NCBI GenBank assembly: GCA_019414725.1
Contig: DXLM01000030.1
Coordinates: forward strand, 1 to 35,780
Direction: 5' to 3'
Source of the DNA: Bacteroides sp.
Lineage (GTDB): Bacteria > Bacteroidota > Bacteroidia > Bacteroidales > Bacteroidaceae
Length of the DNA: 35,780 bases
The notes below the pieces were generated by a model. The model did no database searches and was not told where the DNA came from. It saw only the letters and a program-made list of their open reading frames with translations. Of the stretch, positions 8,249 to 16,944 are shown piece by piece. The position numbers and the translations under genes were made by a program. Positions within the stretch are counted from its first letter, which is position 1; each line of letters begins with the position of its first letter.

Positions 8249-10240
8249 TTATTTTTTCTTTATATGCATACTGGCTTTAACCAGCCATATGATCAGGAGG
8301 ATATAGGCGGCCATTGACAGCACTTCGCTCAACGGGTTGCTCAGCCATTCTTCGTTGATCAGATTGATACCGCCAAAGCGCATGGCGGCACTGACAACCC
8401 CCATCAATGCGCCTCCGGCTATGAATCCGGATGCCAGCAAAGTTCCCTTCTCGCCACGTTCGGCGTTCACCGCCTCGTCTTTGCTGCGGGTAGTGACATA
8501 CCAATTCACCGCTCCACCTACCAGCAACGGCAGGTTCAATTCCAGTGGAATGAACATACCCAGCGCAAAAGCCAGTGCGGGTACTTTGAAGTAGGTCAGC
8601 ACCAATGCCAGCACAGCGCCTATTCCGTAAAGCAGCCAGGGAGCGCCTACACCGTTCATCAGCGGGTCTATTACGGCTGCCATCGCGTTGGCCTGCGGAG
8701 CTGCCAATGCGCCGGTGGAGAAGCCGTAGGTCTTGTTCAGGATCATGATGACGCCGCCCACAGTTGCTGCCGATACTAGTGTGCCGAGGAATTTCCATGT
8801 TTCCTGTTTGGCAGGAGTACTGCCCAGCCAGTAACCTATTTTCAAGTCTGTGATGAACCCGCCTGCCATAGAGAGTGCCGTACAAACCACACCACCCATA
8901 ACCAGTGCGGCAACCATGCCGGTAGCGCCTTTTAGTCCAACGGCAACCATTACTACCGAGGCAAGTATCAGTGTCATCAGTGTCATTCCCGATACTGGGT
9001 TAGTGCCGACTATGGCGATAGCGTTGGCGGCTACGGTGGTGAACAGGAATGCAATGCCGGCTACGAGCAGGATGGCTACAATGCTGTGTAATACATTTCC
9101 ATGCATCACATCAAAAAAGAAGAACAGTAAGATCAGCAGGATGGTGAAGATGGAACCGAAGGCGATCACTTTCATGGAAAGGTCTTTTTGCGTGCGGATG
9201 ACGTTTGCTTCCACCTTCTTGCCGCCCATCTCTTTGGCGGCCAGTCCCACAGCACTCTTTATAATGCCCCATGAGCGCACGATACCGATCACACCGGCCA
9301 TGGCGATACCACCGATACCGATACTTTTGGCATATTCCTTGAATATAAGTTCGGGTGACATTTCGCTAATGGTTTGTGTCAAGGCCGGATTCCATGCATT
9401 CAGCACTTGGTCGCCGAACAACAGGGCCATACCTGGAACAATAACCAGCCATACCACCAATGAACCGGCACAAATGATAGCCGCGTATTTCAAGCCGACA
9501 ATATAGCCTAGGCCTAATACTGCTGCACCGGTGTTTATTTTCATCACCAGTTTGGCTTTTTCGGCAACCATCTCACCCCAGCCGCATACGCGGGTGGTGA
9601 AGTTTTCATTCCACCAGCCGAATGTGGCTACAATGAAATCGTACAGACCTCCTATTAGTCCTGCAAAAAGCAATGGCTTTGCCTGGCTTCCGCCTTTCTC
9701 GCCGGAAACAAGCACTTGCGTACTGGCAGTGGCTTCGGGGAAGGGATATTCGCCATGTTTGTCGCTGACGAAATATTTACGGAAGGGGATGAGGAACAGG
9801 ATTCCCAAAATACCTCCCAGCAGTGAGCTGACAAACATCTGAAAGAAGTTGACTGTCATTTCGGGGTATTTGTCCTGCAATATATAAAGGGCGGGCAATG
9901 TGAAGATGGCTCCTGCCACTATGACTCCCGAACAGGCACCGATGGATTGGATGATGACATTCTCACCTAACGCGTTTTTACGCTTGGCGGCTCCCGATAC
10001 ACCTACGGCGATGATGGCGATAGGGATGGCGGCTTCAAAAACCTGTCCCACTTTTAATCCCAGGTAAGCTGCGGCCGCCGAGAATAATACCGCCATGGCG
10101 ATACCCCATAGCACAGACCATAGGTTTACTTCGGGATATTTTTTGTTTGGTGACATGATGGGGTGATATTGTTCCCCCGGTTTCAGAGGTCGGAACGCGT
10201 TATCGGGCAATCCAACCGATTTTTCTTCTTCTTGTTTCAT
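8249..10240 (-). CDS. OPT family oligopeptide transporter
   Basis: This 663-residue polytopic inner-membrane protein has about 14-16 hydrophobic helices. The N-terminus (FRPLKPGEQYHPIMSP, then LWSVLWGIAMAVLFSAAAAY and YLGLKVGQVFEAAIP) and the later NAIAIVGTNPVSGMTLMTL, GFITDLKIGYWLGSTP and AYLPL-like helices are typical of prokaryotic OPT proteins (TIGR00733 group). These are taken to import oligopeptides, or in some cases metal chelates, with protons. There is no periplasmic binding protein gene, as expected for a secondary transporter. The gene has a -7 element on its upstream side, and an esterase gene follows 33 bases later, probably co-transcribed. The true substrate cannot be told from sequence. 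Confidence 0.94.
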   Translation of the reverse strand: MKQEEEKSVGLPDNAFRPLKPGEQYHPIMSPNKKYPEVNLWSVLWGIAMAVLFSAAAAYLGLKVGQVFEAAIPIAIIAVGVSGAAKRKNALGENVIIQSIGACSGVIVAGAIFTLPALYILQDKYPEMTVNFFQMFVSSLLGGILGILFLIPFRKYFVSDKHGEYPFPEATASTQVLVSGEKGGSQAKPLLFAGLIGGLYDFIVATFGWWNENFTTRVCGWGEMVAEKAKLVMKINTGAAVLGLGYIVGLKYAAIICAGSLVVWLVIVPGMALLFGDQVLNAWNPALTQTISEMSPELIFKEYAKSIGIGGIAMAGVIGIVRSWGIIKSAVGLAAKEMGGKKVEANVIRTQKDLSMKVIAFGSIFTILLILLFFFFDVMHGNVLHSIVAILLVAGIAFLFTTVAANAIAIVGTNPVSGMTLMTLILASVVMVAVGLKGATGMVAALVMGGVVCTALSMAGGFITDLKIGYWLGSTPAKQETWKFLGTLVSAATVGGVIMILNKTYGFSTGALAAPQANAMAAVIDPLMNGVGAPWLLYGIGAVLALVLTYFKVPALAFALGMFIPLELNLPLLVGGAVNWYVTTRSKDEAVNAERGEKGTLLASGFIAGGALMGVVSAAMRFGGINLINEEWLSNPLSEVLSMAAYILLIIWLVKASMHIKKK

Positions 10241-10284
10241 GTTTCTCTATGTTGTTATTTTTGAAATTTATCATAATAAATGCC

Positions 10285-10292
10285 CAAAAATA
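10285..10292 (-). promoter_or_regulatory. Possible -7 element for the OPT transporter gene
   Basis: The minus-strand sequence TATTTTTG (plus-strand CAAAAATA at 10285-10292) matches TAnnTTTG and lies about 45 bases before the OPT start. No TTTG is visible at the -33 position. Confidence 0.4.
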
Positions 10293-10325
10293 GTGAAAAA
10301 ATAGAGAAACATCCTCATGATTTGA

Positions 10326-11072
10326 TTAGAATATCTGAAATTTCAATCCAAATGATAGTCTCAGATAGTCATCGGGTTTCAAATAACTGTTGTTGAACGC
10401 ACTGACAACGTATAAATCGCATGTGCTGATTTCGTAGAATGCGGTGATACTTTTAGAGAACTTCCGGTACTTTTCGGGCACATCGAAACGGACGCGTTGT
10501 CCCAGAAAGATATGGGTGCGGATACGGGTGGAAAATCCGTAGTATCCACGGGGATAGCGCTCAGGTTCGCTTGTCCAGAAATCATCGCTGAATACGGTGT
10601 TGAAATAGATTCCGGTAGTCAGCGGTTCCAGCGAGAAGTCTTTACCCAGCCAGATACTCCACGGGATATAATTCTGTTTCAAGGTCATGGTCATCTTGAA
10701 ATGTTTGGATGAGTAGCGGGGGATGAAGCCCAAAAGAAGATCGGTTTCCCATTGGCCTCTTTTTCCATAATCCCAGCCTATGCCCCAGGATAACAGGCCC
10801 ATTCCACCGGCGTACTGTAATTTGGTGTGGGTGGGGATCAAAGCTTCCCACGCACGCCTGTAACGGTGTACGCGCTTGTCGTATTTATGGTGCCGGTTTG
10901 GCATTTGGGTTACAATATCTTCCTCTTGGTTTTGAACGGAAGGAGAGGAGACAAGTATGCTGTCTTTGGATAAGATGGAGTAAAGTGTATTATTTTCTTG
11001 GGCTTGTGCCGTAAAAGGCAATAGTGGCCACAATAGGTTCAGAAATATCTTTTTAAAATTCAACTGTTTCAT
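10326..11072 (-). CDS. Putative outer-membrane beta-barrel protein
   Basis: I do not recognise a named family. I chose the ATG at 11070-11072, which gives MKQLNFKKIFLNLLWPLLPF and a signal peptide ending TAQA; an in-frame start 15 bases further upstream (11085-11087) is possible. The mature protein has a disordered linker with a basic patch (NRHHKYDKRVHRYRRAW) and then about 170 residues of alternating aromatic/polar beta strands (GGMGLLSWGIGWDYG, WETDLLLGFIPRYSS, KMTMTLKQNYIPW, RLSFGLKFQIF) ending in Phe. This is consistent with an 8-12-stranded outer-membrane barrel. Its start overlaps the end of the upstream phosphoesterase gene by 20 bases, so the two are translationally coupled and probably act at the same envelope site. 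Confidence 0.65.
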   Translation of the reverse strand: MKQLNFKKIFLNLLWPLLPFTAQAQENNTLYSILSKDSILVSSPSVQNQEEDIVTQMPNRHHKYDKRVHRYRRAWEALIPTHTKLQYAGGMGLLSWGIGWDYGKRGQWETDLLLGFIPRYSSKHFKMTMTLKQNYIPWSIWLGKDFSLEPLTTGIYFNTVFSDDFWTSEPERYPRGYYGFSTRIRTHIFLGQRVRFDVPEKYRKFSKSITAFYEISTCDLYVVSAFNNSYLKPDDYLRLSFGLKFQIF

Positions 11073-11859
11073 AATCGTAGGTTCCATCTTCTTTAATGGT
11101 GAATAATAAGTAGATGCGTTTGTCTATGCAGGGGCATTGGAAATACAGAACTCCGTCGTTGAATAGATCATCTACTGCGAATTTGTGTTCATGGCCGTAA
11201 AGACAGAACTGGACCTTGGGGAACTGGTTGACGTATAGTTGGAAGATTTTTGCTACATTGTTGTTGAATACAAATTCAAAAGGTTTTACGTGCATTGCGA
11301 ATACCGTTTTTTCTATTTCAGGCGACAGGTTGTTCAGTTCATTTTCTATAAAATTGAAATCGGGAACCGGTTCCGAATAATCATATTCCATCGCATTGGT
11401 ATTGAGGCAGATAAAGCGTACATTTCCGGCTGTGAAGGCGAAGTTGGGATCTCCATAAATGGCTCTGTATGCGTCTTCACCTGTACCCAGGCAGTCGTGG
11501 TTGCCTAAAAGGCATACGTAGGGCATCTGGAATTTGTTAAATATGTCCCGCATCCATATGAATTCTTTTGTGACGCCGAAATCGGACTGGTCTCCTCCGT
11601 GAATGACAAAGTCTATGTCACCACGGGCATTGAGGGCTTTTACAACATCTTCGGTAGAGTTGTACCATCGTTGGGTATCACTGATCATGGCAAAGCGGAT
11701 TGTTTTTTTGCCTTGCATTTTGTTTTCTATCAACTGGATGTTTTTGTTGGTCAGTTCTCTTTCTCCTGTAATATGTACATCGTATGGATGGGTTTCCAGC
11801 ATGTCACAGCCACTGAAACAGAGGGCCAGCAGGACAAAGAATAATAGCTTGTTTGTCAT
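11053..11859 (-). CDS. Calcineurin-like metallophosphoesterase lipoprotein
   Basis: This 268-residue protein has a lipoprotein signal peptide with lipobox FSGC, so it should be anchored in the envelope. The metallophosphoesterase motifs appear in order: ISDTQRW (first motif, with Gln where many family members have His), IHGGDQSDFG, LLGNHDCL, AMHVKP and LYGHEHKF (the GHxH motif). These residues bind two metal ions for phosphoester hydrolysis. The substrate is unknown. The gene overlaps the start of the beta-barrel gene by 20 bases. It could process periplasmic nucleotides or a phosphorylated envelope component, but this is inference only. Confidence 0.88.
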   Translation of the reverse strand: MTNKLLFFVLLALCFSGCDMLETHPYDVHITGERELTNKNIQLIENKMQGKKTIRFAMISDTQRWYNSTEDVVKALNARGDIDFVIHGGDQSDFGVTKEFIWMRDIFNKFQMPYVCLLGNHDCLGTGEDAYRAIYGDPNFAFTAGNVRFICLNTNAMEYDYSEPVPDFNFIENELNNLSPEIEKTVFAMHVKPFEFVFNNNVAKIFQLYVNQFPKVQFCLYGHEHKFAVDDLFNDGVLYFQCPCIDKRIYLLFTIKEDGTYDYETVEF

Positions 11860-12001
11860 TGTTCTCTTAAATTTGCTGCAAAGTACGTTATTTTAATCAG
11901 AATAAGAGTGGCTTATTATTGGGGAAAAATGTTCTTTTTTTCTTATTTTTTTGTCTTTACTTGGATACAGGCAGGCGGGGCAGTGTTTTCCGGATATAAA
12001 A

Positions 12002-12048
12002 AGAGGATGTATCAAACTCGAATCTTCTTTTGTTTTGATACATCCTCT
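12002..12048 (-). terminator. Intrinsic terminator of the DUF1573 gene
   Basis: A perfect 15-bp stem, AGAGGATGTATCAAA (12002-12016) with TTTGATACATCCTCT (12034-12048), has a 17-base loop. Read on the minus strand it is followed by a T-run (CTCTTTTTATATCC) and lies just after the stop codon of the DUF1573 gene at 12068. Confidence 0.85.
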
Positions 12049-12067
12049 CTCTTATGATGTGAGAATT

Positions 12068-12481
12068 CTATTCTGCAACTGTGCCTTTCGGGGTCATATC
12101 ACCTTCTATATAAAGACGTGTCATTTCATTTTTCCCGTTTGTGCGGATAGTGATTGATTTCTTGAAATGTCCCGGAAATTTGCCGGCTCCATTATAAGTC
12201 ACTGTTATCTGTCCACTTTCACCCGGTTTGATGGGCTCTTTAGGATATTGGGGAACAGTACATCCGCAAGATGCGATCGCTTGATGAATGACCAAGGGAC
12301 CGTCTCCCGAATTTTTGAATTTGAAAACGCAAGTAACTTTCGGGCTAGACTCGGGGAATGAACCGAAGTTATGTGTTGTTTTCTCAAAGGTTATTTCTGC
12401 TTCTCCTTGAGATTGCCATACGGCTGCGTATGTGGTTAACCCTATAATCAACAATAATGTTGAAAGCAAAATTTTCTTCAT
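12068..12481 (-). CDS. Secreted DUF1573 domain protein
   Basis: I chose the ATG at 12479-12481 (MKKILLSTLLLIIGLTTYA, a typical signal peptide) over a GTG three codons upstream, giving 137 residues. Almost the whole mature protein is a DUF1573 (PF07610) immunoglobulin-like fold: ITFEKTTHNFGSFPE, VTCVFKFKNSGDGPLVI, the CGCTVPQYP signature, KPGESGQITVTYN and the RTNG strand. DUF1573 proteins are abundant in Bacteroidota envelopes, and their function is not established. The gene appears monocistronic, with a strong terminator after it and a roughly 90-base gap to the dgkA-like gene upstream. Confidence 0.92.
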   Translation of the reverse strand: MKKILLSTLLLIIGLTTYAAVWQSQGEAEITFEKTTHNFGSFPESSPKVTCVFKFKNSGDGPLVIHQAIASCGCTVPQYPKEPIKPGESGQITVTYNGAGKFPGHFKKSITIRTNGKNEMTRLYIEGDMTPKGTVAE

Positions 12482-12575
12482 TAGTTCCACTTTTTAAAAA
12501 TTATCGGGGCTAAATTACTGTTTTTTTTATAAAAGGTCTTTAACTGTTAGTGAAATAAATGGTAAATTAACACCT

Positions 12576-12929
12576 TTAAAAATAAGGGACAAAGATAATC
12601 AACCCTATGAGGGCGGCAAAGATGGCGCAAATCAGTACGGCTCCTGCCGCTATGTCCTTTACGTCTCCGGCTATGGGATGGTAGTCTGGTGATACCAGGT
12701 TTACCAGGCGTTCTATGGCTGTGTTGAATGCTTCGGCAGCCAGTACCATTGCAAAGCACAGGAGGATGACAAGCCATTCGGTGCGTGTTATTTCAAACCG
12801 GATGCCTGCAATGGTTACGGCGATGATGGCTGTGCAATGTATCCAGGCATTGTGTTCCTTGCTTAAAAAACTACATACGCCTTTCCAGGCGTATGTAAAG
12901 CTTTTTAGTCGTTTATGCAGTTCATTCAT
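12576..12929 (-). CDS. dgkA: Diacylglycerol kinase family membrane protein (DgkA/undecaprenol kinase type)
   Basis: This 117-residue protein has three membrane helices and the PF01219 signature: Glu66-x-x-Asn69-Thr-Ala-Ile-Glu73 (AEAFNTAIERLVNLVSPD) followed by AGDVKDIAAGAV with Asp89, Lys91 and Asp92. It phosphorylates a membrane lipid alcohol, either diacylglycerol (Proteobacteria) or undecaprenol (Gram-positives). Which of the two applies in Bacteroidota is not clear from sequence. The gene starts 21 bases after the stop codon of the Rel gene on the same strand and is probably co-transcribed with it. Confidence 0.93.
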   Translation of the reverse strand: MNELHKRLKSFTYAWKGVCSFLSKEHNAWIHCTAIIAVTIAGIRFEITRTEWLVILLCFAMVLAAEAFNTAIERLVNLVSPDYHPIAGDVKDIAAGAVLICAIFAALIGLIIFVPYF

Positions 12930-12950
12930 TTTTTTAAGTTTGGGGTGAGT

Positions 12951-15164
12951 TTATCCTCTGTTTACCTGTTTTACTCCTTTTACTGTCTTTATCTTTTTTA
13001 CTAATGATTCCAGCTTTGAAGTATCATCTACCATTACGGTCATCATGCCGCTGAACAGCCCGTCGTGCGAGTCGATGCTGATGGAACGGAGCAGGATATC
13101 GTTTTCCTTATTGATAATGGAGGTGATATTTGTCACAATTCCTATATCGTCATGGCCAACGATGCGCAGCGTGATGGGGTATTGTTTGCCGTGGCTTTTC
13201 CCAGCCCAACGCGCCTTTACGATACGGTAGGCAAAACGTGATTGCAACTCCCGTGCATTAGGACAGTCGGTACGGTGTATTTTGATTCCTCCGCTGATGG
13301 TTACAAATCCGAATACATCATCGCCATAGATAGGGTTACAGCATTTGGCTAATTTGAAGTCCAGTCCTTTCAAATTCTGATCAATGACCAGTACGTCCTC
13401 TTTGAAGGTCTTGTCGTCCTGTGCTGTCTGCATGCTGAAATTCTCGGCGCTGCGATAGACAATATCTTCCCGGTTTTCCGTTTCCTTTTTCTTCAGTTCC
13501 AGGTATTTTTCGATGATGTCGTTCACATCTCTTGTCTCGTTGGCTATGTCCTGGTAGAACTCGGTTACGGTTTTGTATCCCAGCTTTTTTATCAGGCGCA
13601 TCATCACTGCTTCATCGTATTCCAGTTTGCGGTTCTTGAATTTACGTTCTATGGTTTCTTTGGCGAACTCTGTCTGGCGGGCTTCTATCTCTTTGATGGC
13701 CTGGCGTATTTTGGTTCTTGCCTTCGAAGTGGTGACGATGTTCAGCCAGTCGCGTTTGGGTGTCTGGGTGTTTGAAGTCATGACTTCTACCTGGTCACCG
13801 CTGTTCAGCGTTTGCTTTAATTGTGCGTTCTTTCCGTTCACCTTTGCTCCGATACACTTGGAACCCAGTTTGCTGTGGATGGCGAAAGCAAAGTCCAGTA
13901 CGGTCGCTCCTTTCGGCATCTTGTACAAGTCACCTTTGGGGGTGAATACGAATACTTCGTCTTCGTATAATTCCAGTTTGAACTGGTCCATCACTTCCAG
14001 GTCACTGTCGGCATTCTCCAGTGTTTCCCGGATGGAGGTCAGCCATTCATCCAGACCGCTTTCTCCTTTTACGCCTTTGTAACGCCAGTGGGCTGCCAGA
14101 CCACGTTCCGCTATCTCGTCCATGCGTTCGGTGCGTATCTGTACTTCCACCCATTTGCCTTCAGGCCCCATTACAGTGGTATGCAAGGATTCGTATCCGT
14201 TACTTTTGGGTACGGAGAGCCAGTCGCGCAGACGTTTGGGATTGGGCATATACATATCGGTCACAATGGAATATACCTGCCAGCATTCTTGTTTTTCCTT
14301 GTCGACGGGAGAGTCCAGAATGATTCGGATGGCAAACAAGTCATACACTCCTTCGAAGGGACATTTCTGTTTCTTCATTTTCTGATAGATGGAATGGATG
14401 GACTTGGTACGCCCTTTCATGTGGAACTTCAATCCTGCTTCTTCCAGCTTATGCTGTATCGGTTCGATAAAGGCGGCTATGTATTTGTCACGGGAGGCTT
14501 TCGTTTCGTTCAGTTTGTCCTTTATATGATAATATACGTCGTGTTCGGTATATTTCAAGGAAAGGTCTTCCAGTTCCGATTTCAGTTTGTATAGCCCCAG
14601 CTTGTGTGCCAGCGGTGCGTACAGATAGGCAGCTTCGTTGGCTACTTGGGTGCGTGCTTCTATATTGGGAGTCTCCTTTATCTGTCTCATCAGGTTCACG
14701 CGGTCTGCAATGATGATCAGAATAACACGCATGTCTTCGGCAAAGGAGAGCAGCAGGTTGCGGAAATTTTCCGATTCTATGGTAGGGCTTTTGGAGTATA
14801 GCTCATTGATTTTCACAAGACCGCGTATGATCCCCGCTACATCCTCTCCATATTCCTGTTGTACAGATGCTAAGGTGCATAAATGGTTCTTTACCGATTC
14901 GTGCAGCATGATCCCCAGGATGGAAGCCCGTTTCATCCCAATTTCCTCGGCCACGATGACAGCGGTCTGCATATCTTTGATGATAGGATTCATCCCGAAA
15001 CAATTTCGTGGCAGGTTACCTTCGGCAACTGCTTTTATGAGGTGTATTTTTAACTTATGGCAATCACCCTTCTGCAAGGTGTCGCCGGATAATTGCAGCA
15101 ATCGTTTATAGAGGGCGAACAGTTGCTCACGCTCTTTGGCTGTGAAAAATGCTTTTTCTTCCAT
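12951..15164 (-). CDS. relA: Long RelA/SpoT homologue: (p)ppGpp synthetase with degenerate hydrolase domain
   Basis: This 737-residue protein has the full long-RSH architecture: N-terminal HD-hydrolase-like region (about 35-190), synthetase (about 230-360; GRTKSIHSIYQKM at 251-263, NGYESLHTTV at 322-331), TGS domain (about 400-465), conserved-Cys region (Cys608, Cys609, Cys634) and C-terminal ACT domain (about 662-737). It should make (p)ppGpp from ATP and GTP/GDP on starved ribosomes. The hydrolase site is broken: the canonical LLHDVVEDT reads MLHESVKNH (His88-Glu89, Lys92-Asn93), the upstream metal-binding His is not found in FGMNPIIKDMQ, and ADRLHNMR reads ADRVNLMR. The synthetase keeps the RxKD-type motif of bifunctional enzymes as Arg311-Leu-Arg-Asp314. 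It lies upstream of the dgkA-like gene. The symbol relA assumes a synthetase-only role. Confidence 0.92.
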   Translation of the reverse strand: MEEKAFFTAKEREQLFALYKRLLQLSGDTLQKGDCHKLKIHLIKAVAEGNLPRNCFGMNPIIKDMQTAVIVAEEIGMKRASILGIMLHESVKNHLCTLASVQQEYGEDVAGIIRGLVKINELYSKSPTIESENFRNLLLSFAEDMRVILIIIADRVNLMRQIKETPNIEARTQVANEAAYLYAPLAHKLGLYKLKSELEDLSLKYTEHDVYYHIKDKLNETKASRDKYIAAFIEPIQHKLEEAGLKFHMKGRTKSIHSIYQKMKKQKCPFEGVYDLFAIRIILDSPVDKEKQECWQVYSIVTDMYMPNPKRLRDWLSVPKSNGYESLHTTVMGPEGKWVEVQIRTERMDEIAERGLAAHWRYKGVKGESGLDEWLTSIRETLENADSDLEVMDQFKLELYEDEVFVFTPKGDLYKMPKGATVLDFAFAIHSKLGSKCIGAKVNGKNAQLKQTLNSGDQVEVMTSNTQTPKRDWLNIVTTSKARTKIRQAIKEIEARQTEFAKETIERKFKNRKLEYDEAVMMRLIKKLGYKTVTEFYQDIANETRDVNDIIEKYLELKKKETENREDIVYRSAENFSMQTAQDDKTFKEDVLVIDQNLKGLDFKLAKCCNPIYGDDVFGFVTISGGIKIHRTDCPNARELQSRFAYRIVKARWAGKSHGKQYPITLRIVGHDDIGIVTNITSIINKENDILLRSISIDSHDGLFSGMMTVMVDDTSKLESLVKKIKTVKGVKQVNRG

Positions 15165-15238
15165 AACACGTGAAATCTTTTCGAGGGTAAAGGTAGTTTT
15201 TTTCTTTATTTATTAGGTAGTGTTCTCGCATTTTTTTG

Positions 15239-15246
15239 TATTTTTG
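15239..15246 (+). promoter_or_regulatory. -7 element of the DUF4301 gene
   Basis: TATTTTTG at 15239-15246 matches TAnnTTTG and lies about 60 bases before the DUF4301 start. No clear -33 TTTG is present. Confidence 0.5.
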
Positions 15247-15307
15247 GGCAATTAATAGTGAAAGAATAAGGTAACAATTTATTTAAACCATATAAAATCA
15301 TGTACTT

Positions 15308-16825
15308 ATGTTAACACCTGAAGACAAAGACTTATTAGTGAAAAAAGGAATTTCCGAGCAGCAGATTGCAGAACAACTGGCTTGCTTTGAAAAGGGTTTC
15401 CCATTTTTGAAGCTGGATGCGGCCGCTTCTGTTGAAAAGGGAATCATGGCTCCCGCCGAAATTGAAATGAAAAATTATTTGGAAGCATGGGATACATATA
15501 AGGAAGGTGAGAAAACCATCGTGAAGTTTGTACCCGCCTCTGGTGCTGCCAGCCGCATGTTCAAGAATTTGTTCGAATTCCTGGGGGCTGATTACAATAC
15601 TCCGAAGACAGATTTCGAAAAGAAATTTTTCGACCATATTCATAGCTTCGCATTCTACAATGACTTGAATGCGGCTTGTATGGATAATACAGGAAAGAAT
15701 ATTGATGCTTTGATGGCCGGGAAGGATTATAAACCTATAGTAGCCAATCTGCTGGAAGCTGCCGGCTTGAACTATGGGGCATTACCGAAGGGGTTGTTGA
15801 AATTCCATCGGTATGCGGATGGTGTGCGTACGCCGCTGGAAGAACATTTGGTGGAAGGCGCGTTGTATGCGGCAGGCAGAACCGGAAAAGTGAATGTGCA
15901 TTTCACCGTTTCTACGGAACATCGTGAATTGTTCACAAAGCTGGTGGAAGAGAAGGTTGCCGTTTATGCAAAGAAGTATGGAGTAGAATATGATGTGTCA
16001 TTTTCTGAACAGAAACCGAGTACGGATACGGTTGCTGCCGATATGGAGAACAAACCTTTCCGCGATAAAGGCAAACTGTTGTTCCGTCCGGGAGGGCACG
16101 GCGCGCTGATTGAGAATCTGAATGACCTGGATGCCGATGTTATCTTTATCAAGAATATAGATAATGTGGTGCCCGATCGCTTGAAAGAGGATACTGTTAC
16201 GTATAAAAAGCTGATTGCGGGGGTACTGGTTACTCTGCAGAAGCAGGTATTTGAATATTTGGAATTACTGGATGGCGGTAAATATACACATGCGCAGCTG
16301 GAAGAGATCATTCGTTTCTTACAGCAGACTTTATGTTGCCGCAAACCGGATATCAAGGATCTGGAAGATGCCGATTTGGTTATTTATCTGCGTAAGAAGT
16401 TAAACCGTCCGATGCGTGTATGCGGTATGGTGAAGAATGTGGGTGAACCGGGAGGCGGCCCGTTCCTGGCTTATAATGCGGATGGTACTGTTTCACTGCA
16501 AATTTTGGAAAGTTCTCAGATTGACATGAATGATCCGGCCAAGAAAGAGATGTTCGAGAAAGGTACTCACTTTAATCCGGTGGATTTGGTGTGTGCGGTA
16601 CGCGATTATAAAGGAAACAAATTCGACTTGGTGAAGTATGTGGATAAGGCTACAGGTTTTATCTCTTATAAATCAAAGAACGGTAGAGAACTGAAAGCAT
16701 TGGAGCTTCCGGGCTTGTGGAACGGCGCAATGAGTGACTGGAACACTGTTTTTGTTGAAGTGCCGTTGAGTACCTTTAATCCGGTGAAGACTGTGAATGA
16801 TTTGTTGCGTGAACAGCATCAATAA
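15308..16825 (+). CDS. DUF4301 family protein (nucleotidyltransferase-like)
   Basis: This 505-residue cytoplasmic protein, with no signal peptide, belongs to DUF4301, a family concentrated in Bacteroidota. Two segments look like the nucleotide-binding parts of UDP-sugar pyrophosphorylases: KFVPASGAASRMFKNLFEF at about 73-91, a Gly-rich loop with an Arg-Met-Phe-Lys end, and RPGGHGALIENLNDLDADV (followed by IFIKNIDNVVPD) at about 260-290. It may therefore transfer a nucleotide to a sugar phosphate, but no substrate is known. It is transcribed from its own promoter and ends at a strong terminator before the PNGase gene, so the two are separate units. Confidence 0.85.
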   Translation: MLTPEDKDLLVKKGISEQQIAEQLACFEKGFPFLKLDAAASVEKGIMAPAEIEMKNYLEAWDTYKEGEKTIVKFVPASGAASRMFKNLFEFLGADYNTPKTDFEKKFFDHIHSFAFYNDLNAACMDNTGKNIDALMAGKDYKPIVANLLEAAGLNYGALPKGLLKFHRYADGVRTPLEEHLVEGALYAAGRTGKVNVHFTVSTEHRELFTKLVEEKVAVYAKKYGVEYDVSFSEQKPSTDTVAADMENKPFRDKGKLLFRPGGHGALIENLNDLDADVIFIKNIDNVVPDRLKEDTVTYKKLIAGVLVTLQKQVFEYLELLDGGKYTHAQLEEIIRFLQQTLCCRKPDIKDLEDADLVIYLRKKLNRPMRVCGMVKNVGEPGGGPFLAYNADGTVSLQILESSQIDMNDPAKKEMFEKGTHFNPVDLVCAVRDYKGNKFDLVKYVDKATGFISYKSKNGRELKALELPGLWNGAMSDWNTVFVEVPLSTFNPVKTVNDLLREQHQ

Positions 16826-16843
16826 TTCCTTTTTTTATTATAG

Positions 16844-16896
16844 ACTACATGGATTTATACAGATCGGACGATTTGTGTAGGTCCGTGTAGTTTTTT
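16844..16896 (+). terminator. Intrinsic terminator after the DUF4301 gene
   Basis: An 18-bp stem with several G-U pairs (16844-16861 with 16874-16891, outer arms ACTACATGGA/TCCGTGTAGT) and a 12-base loop is followed directly by a T6 run (16891-16896). Confidence 0.9.
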
Positions 16897-16944
16897 GTGA
16901 AATTAATTTATATACCCTTGATTACTAACCTATAATTAAAAAGA

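Noticed and set aside
8277..8885. 202-codon frame inside the OPT transporter gene
   Set aside because: It is rich in Arg, His and Cys and has no hydrophobic segments, typical of a shifted reading of a membrane-protein gene.
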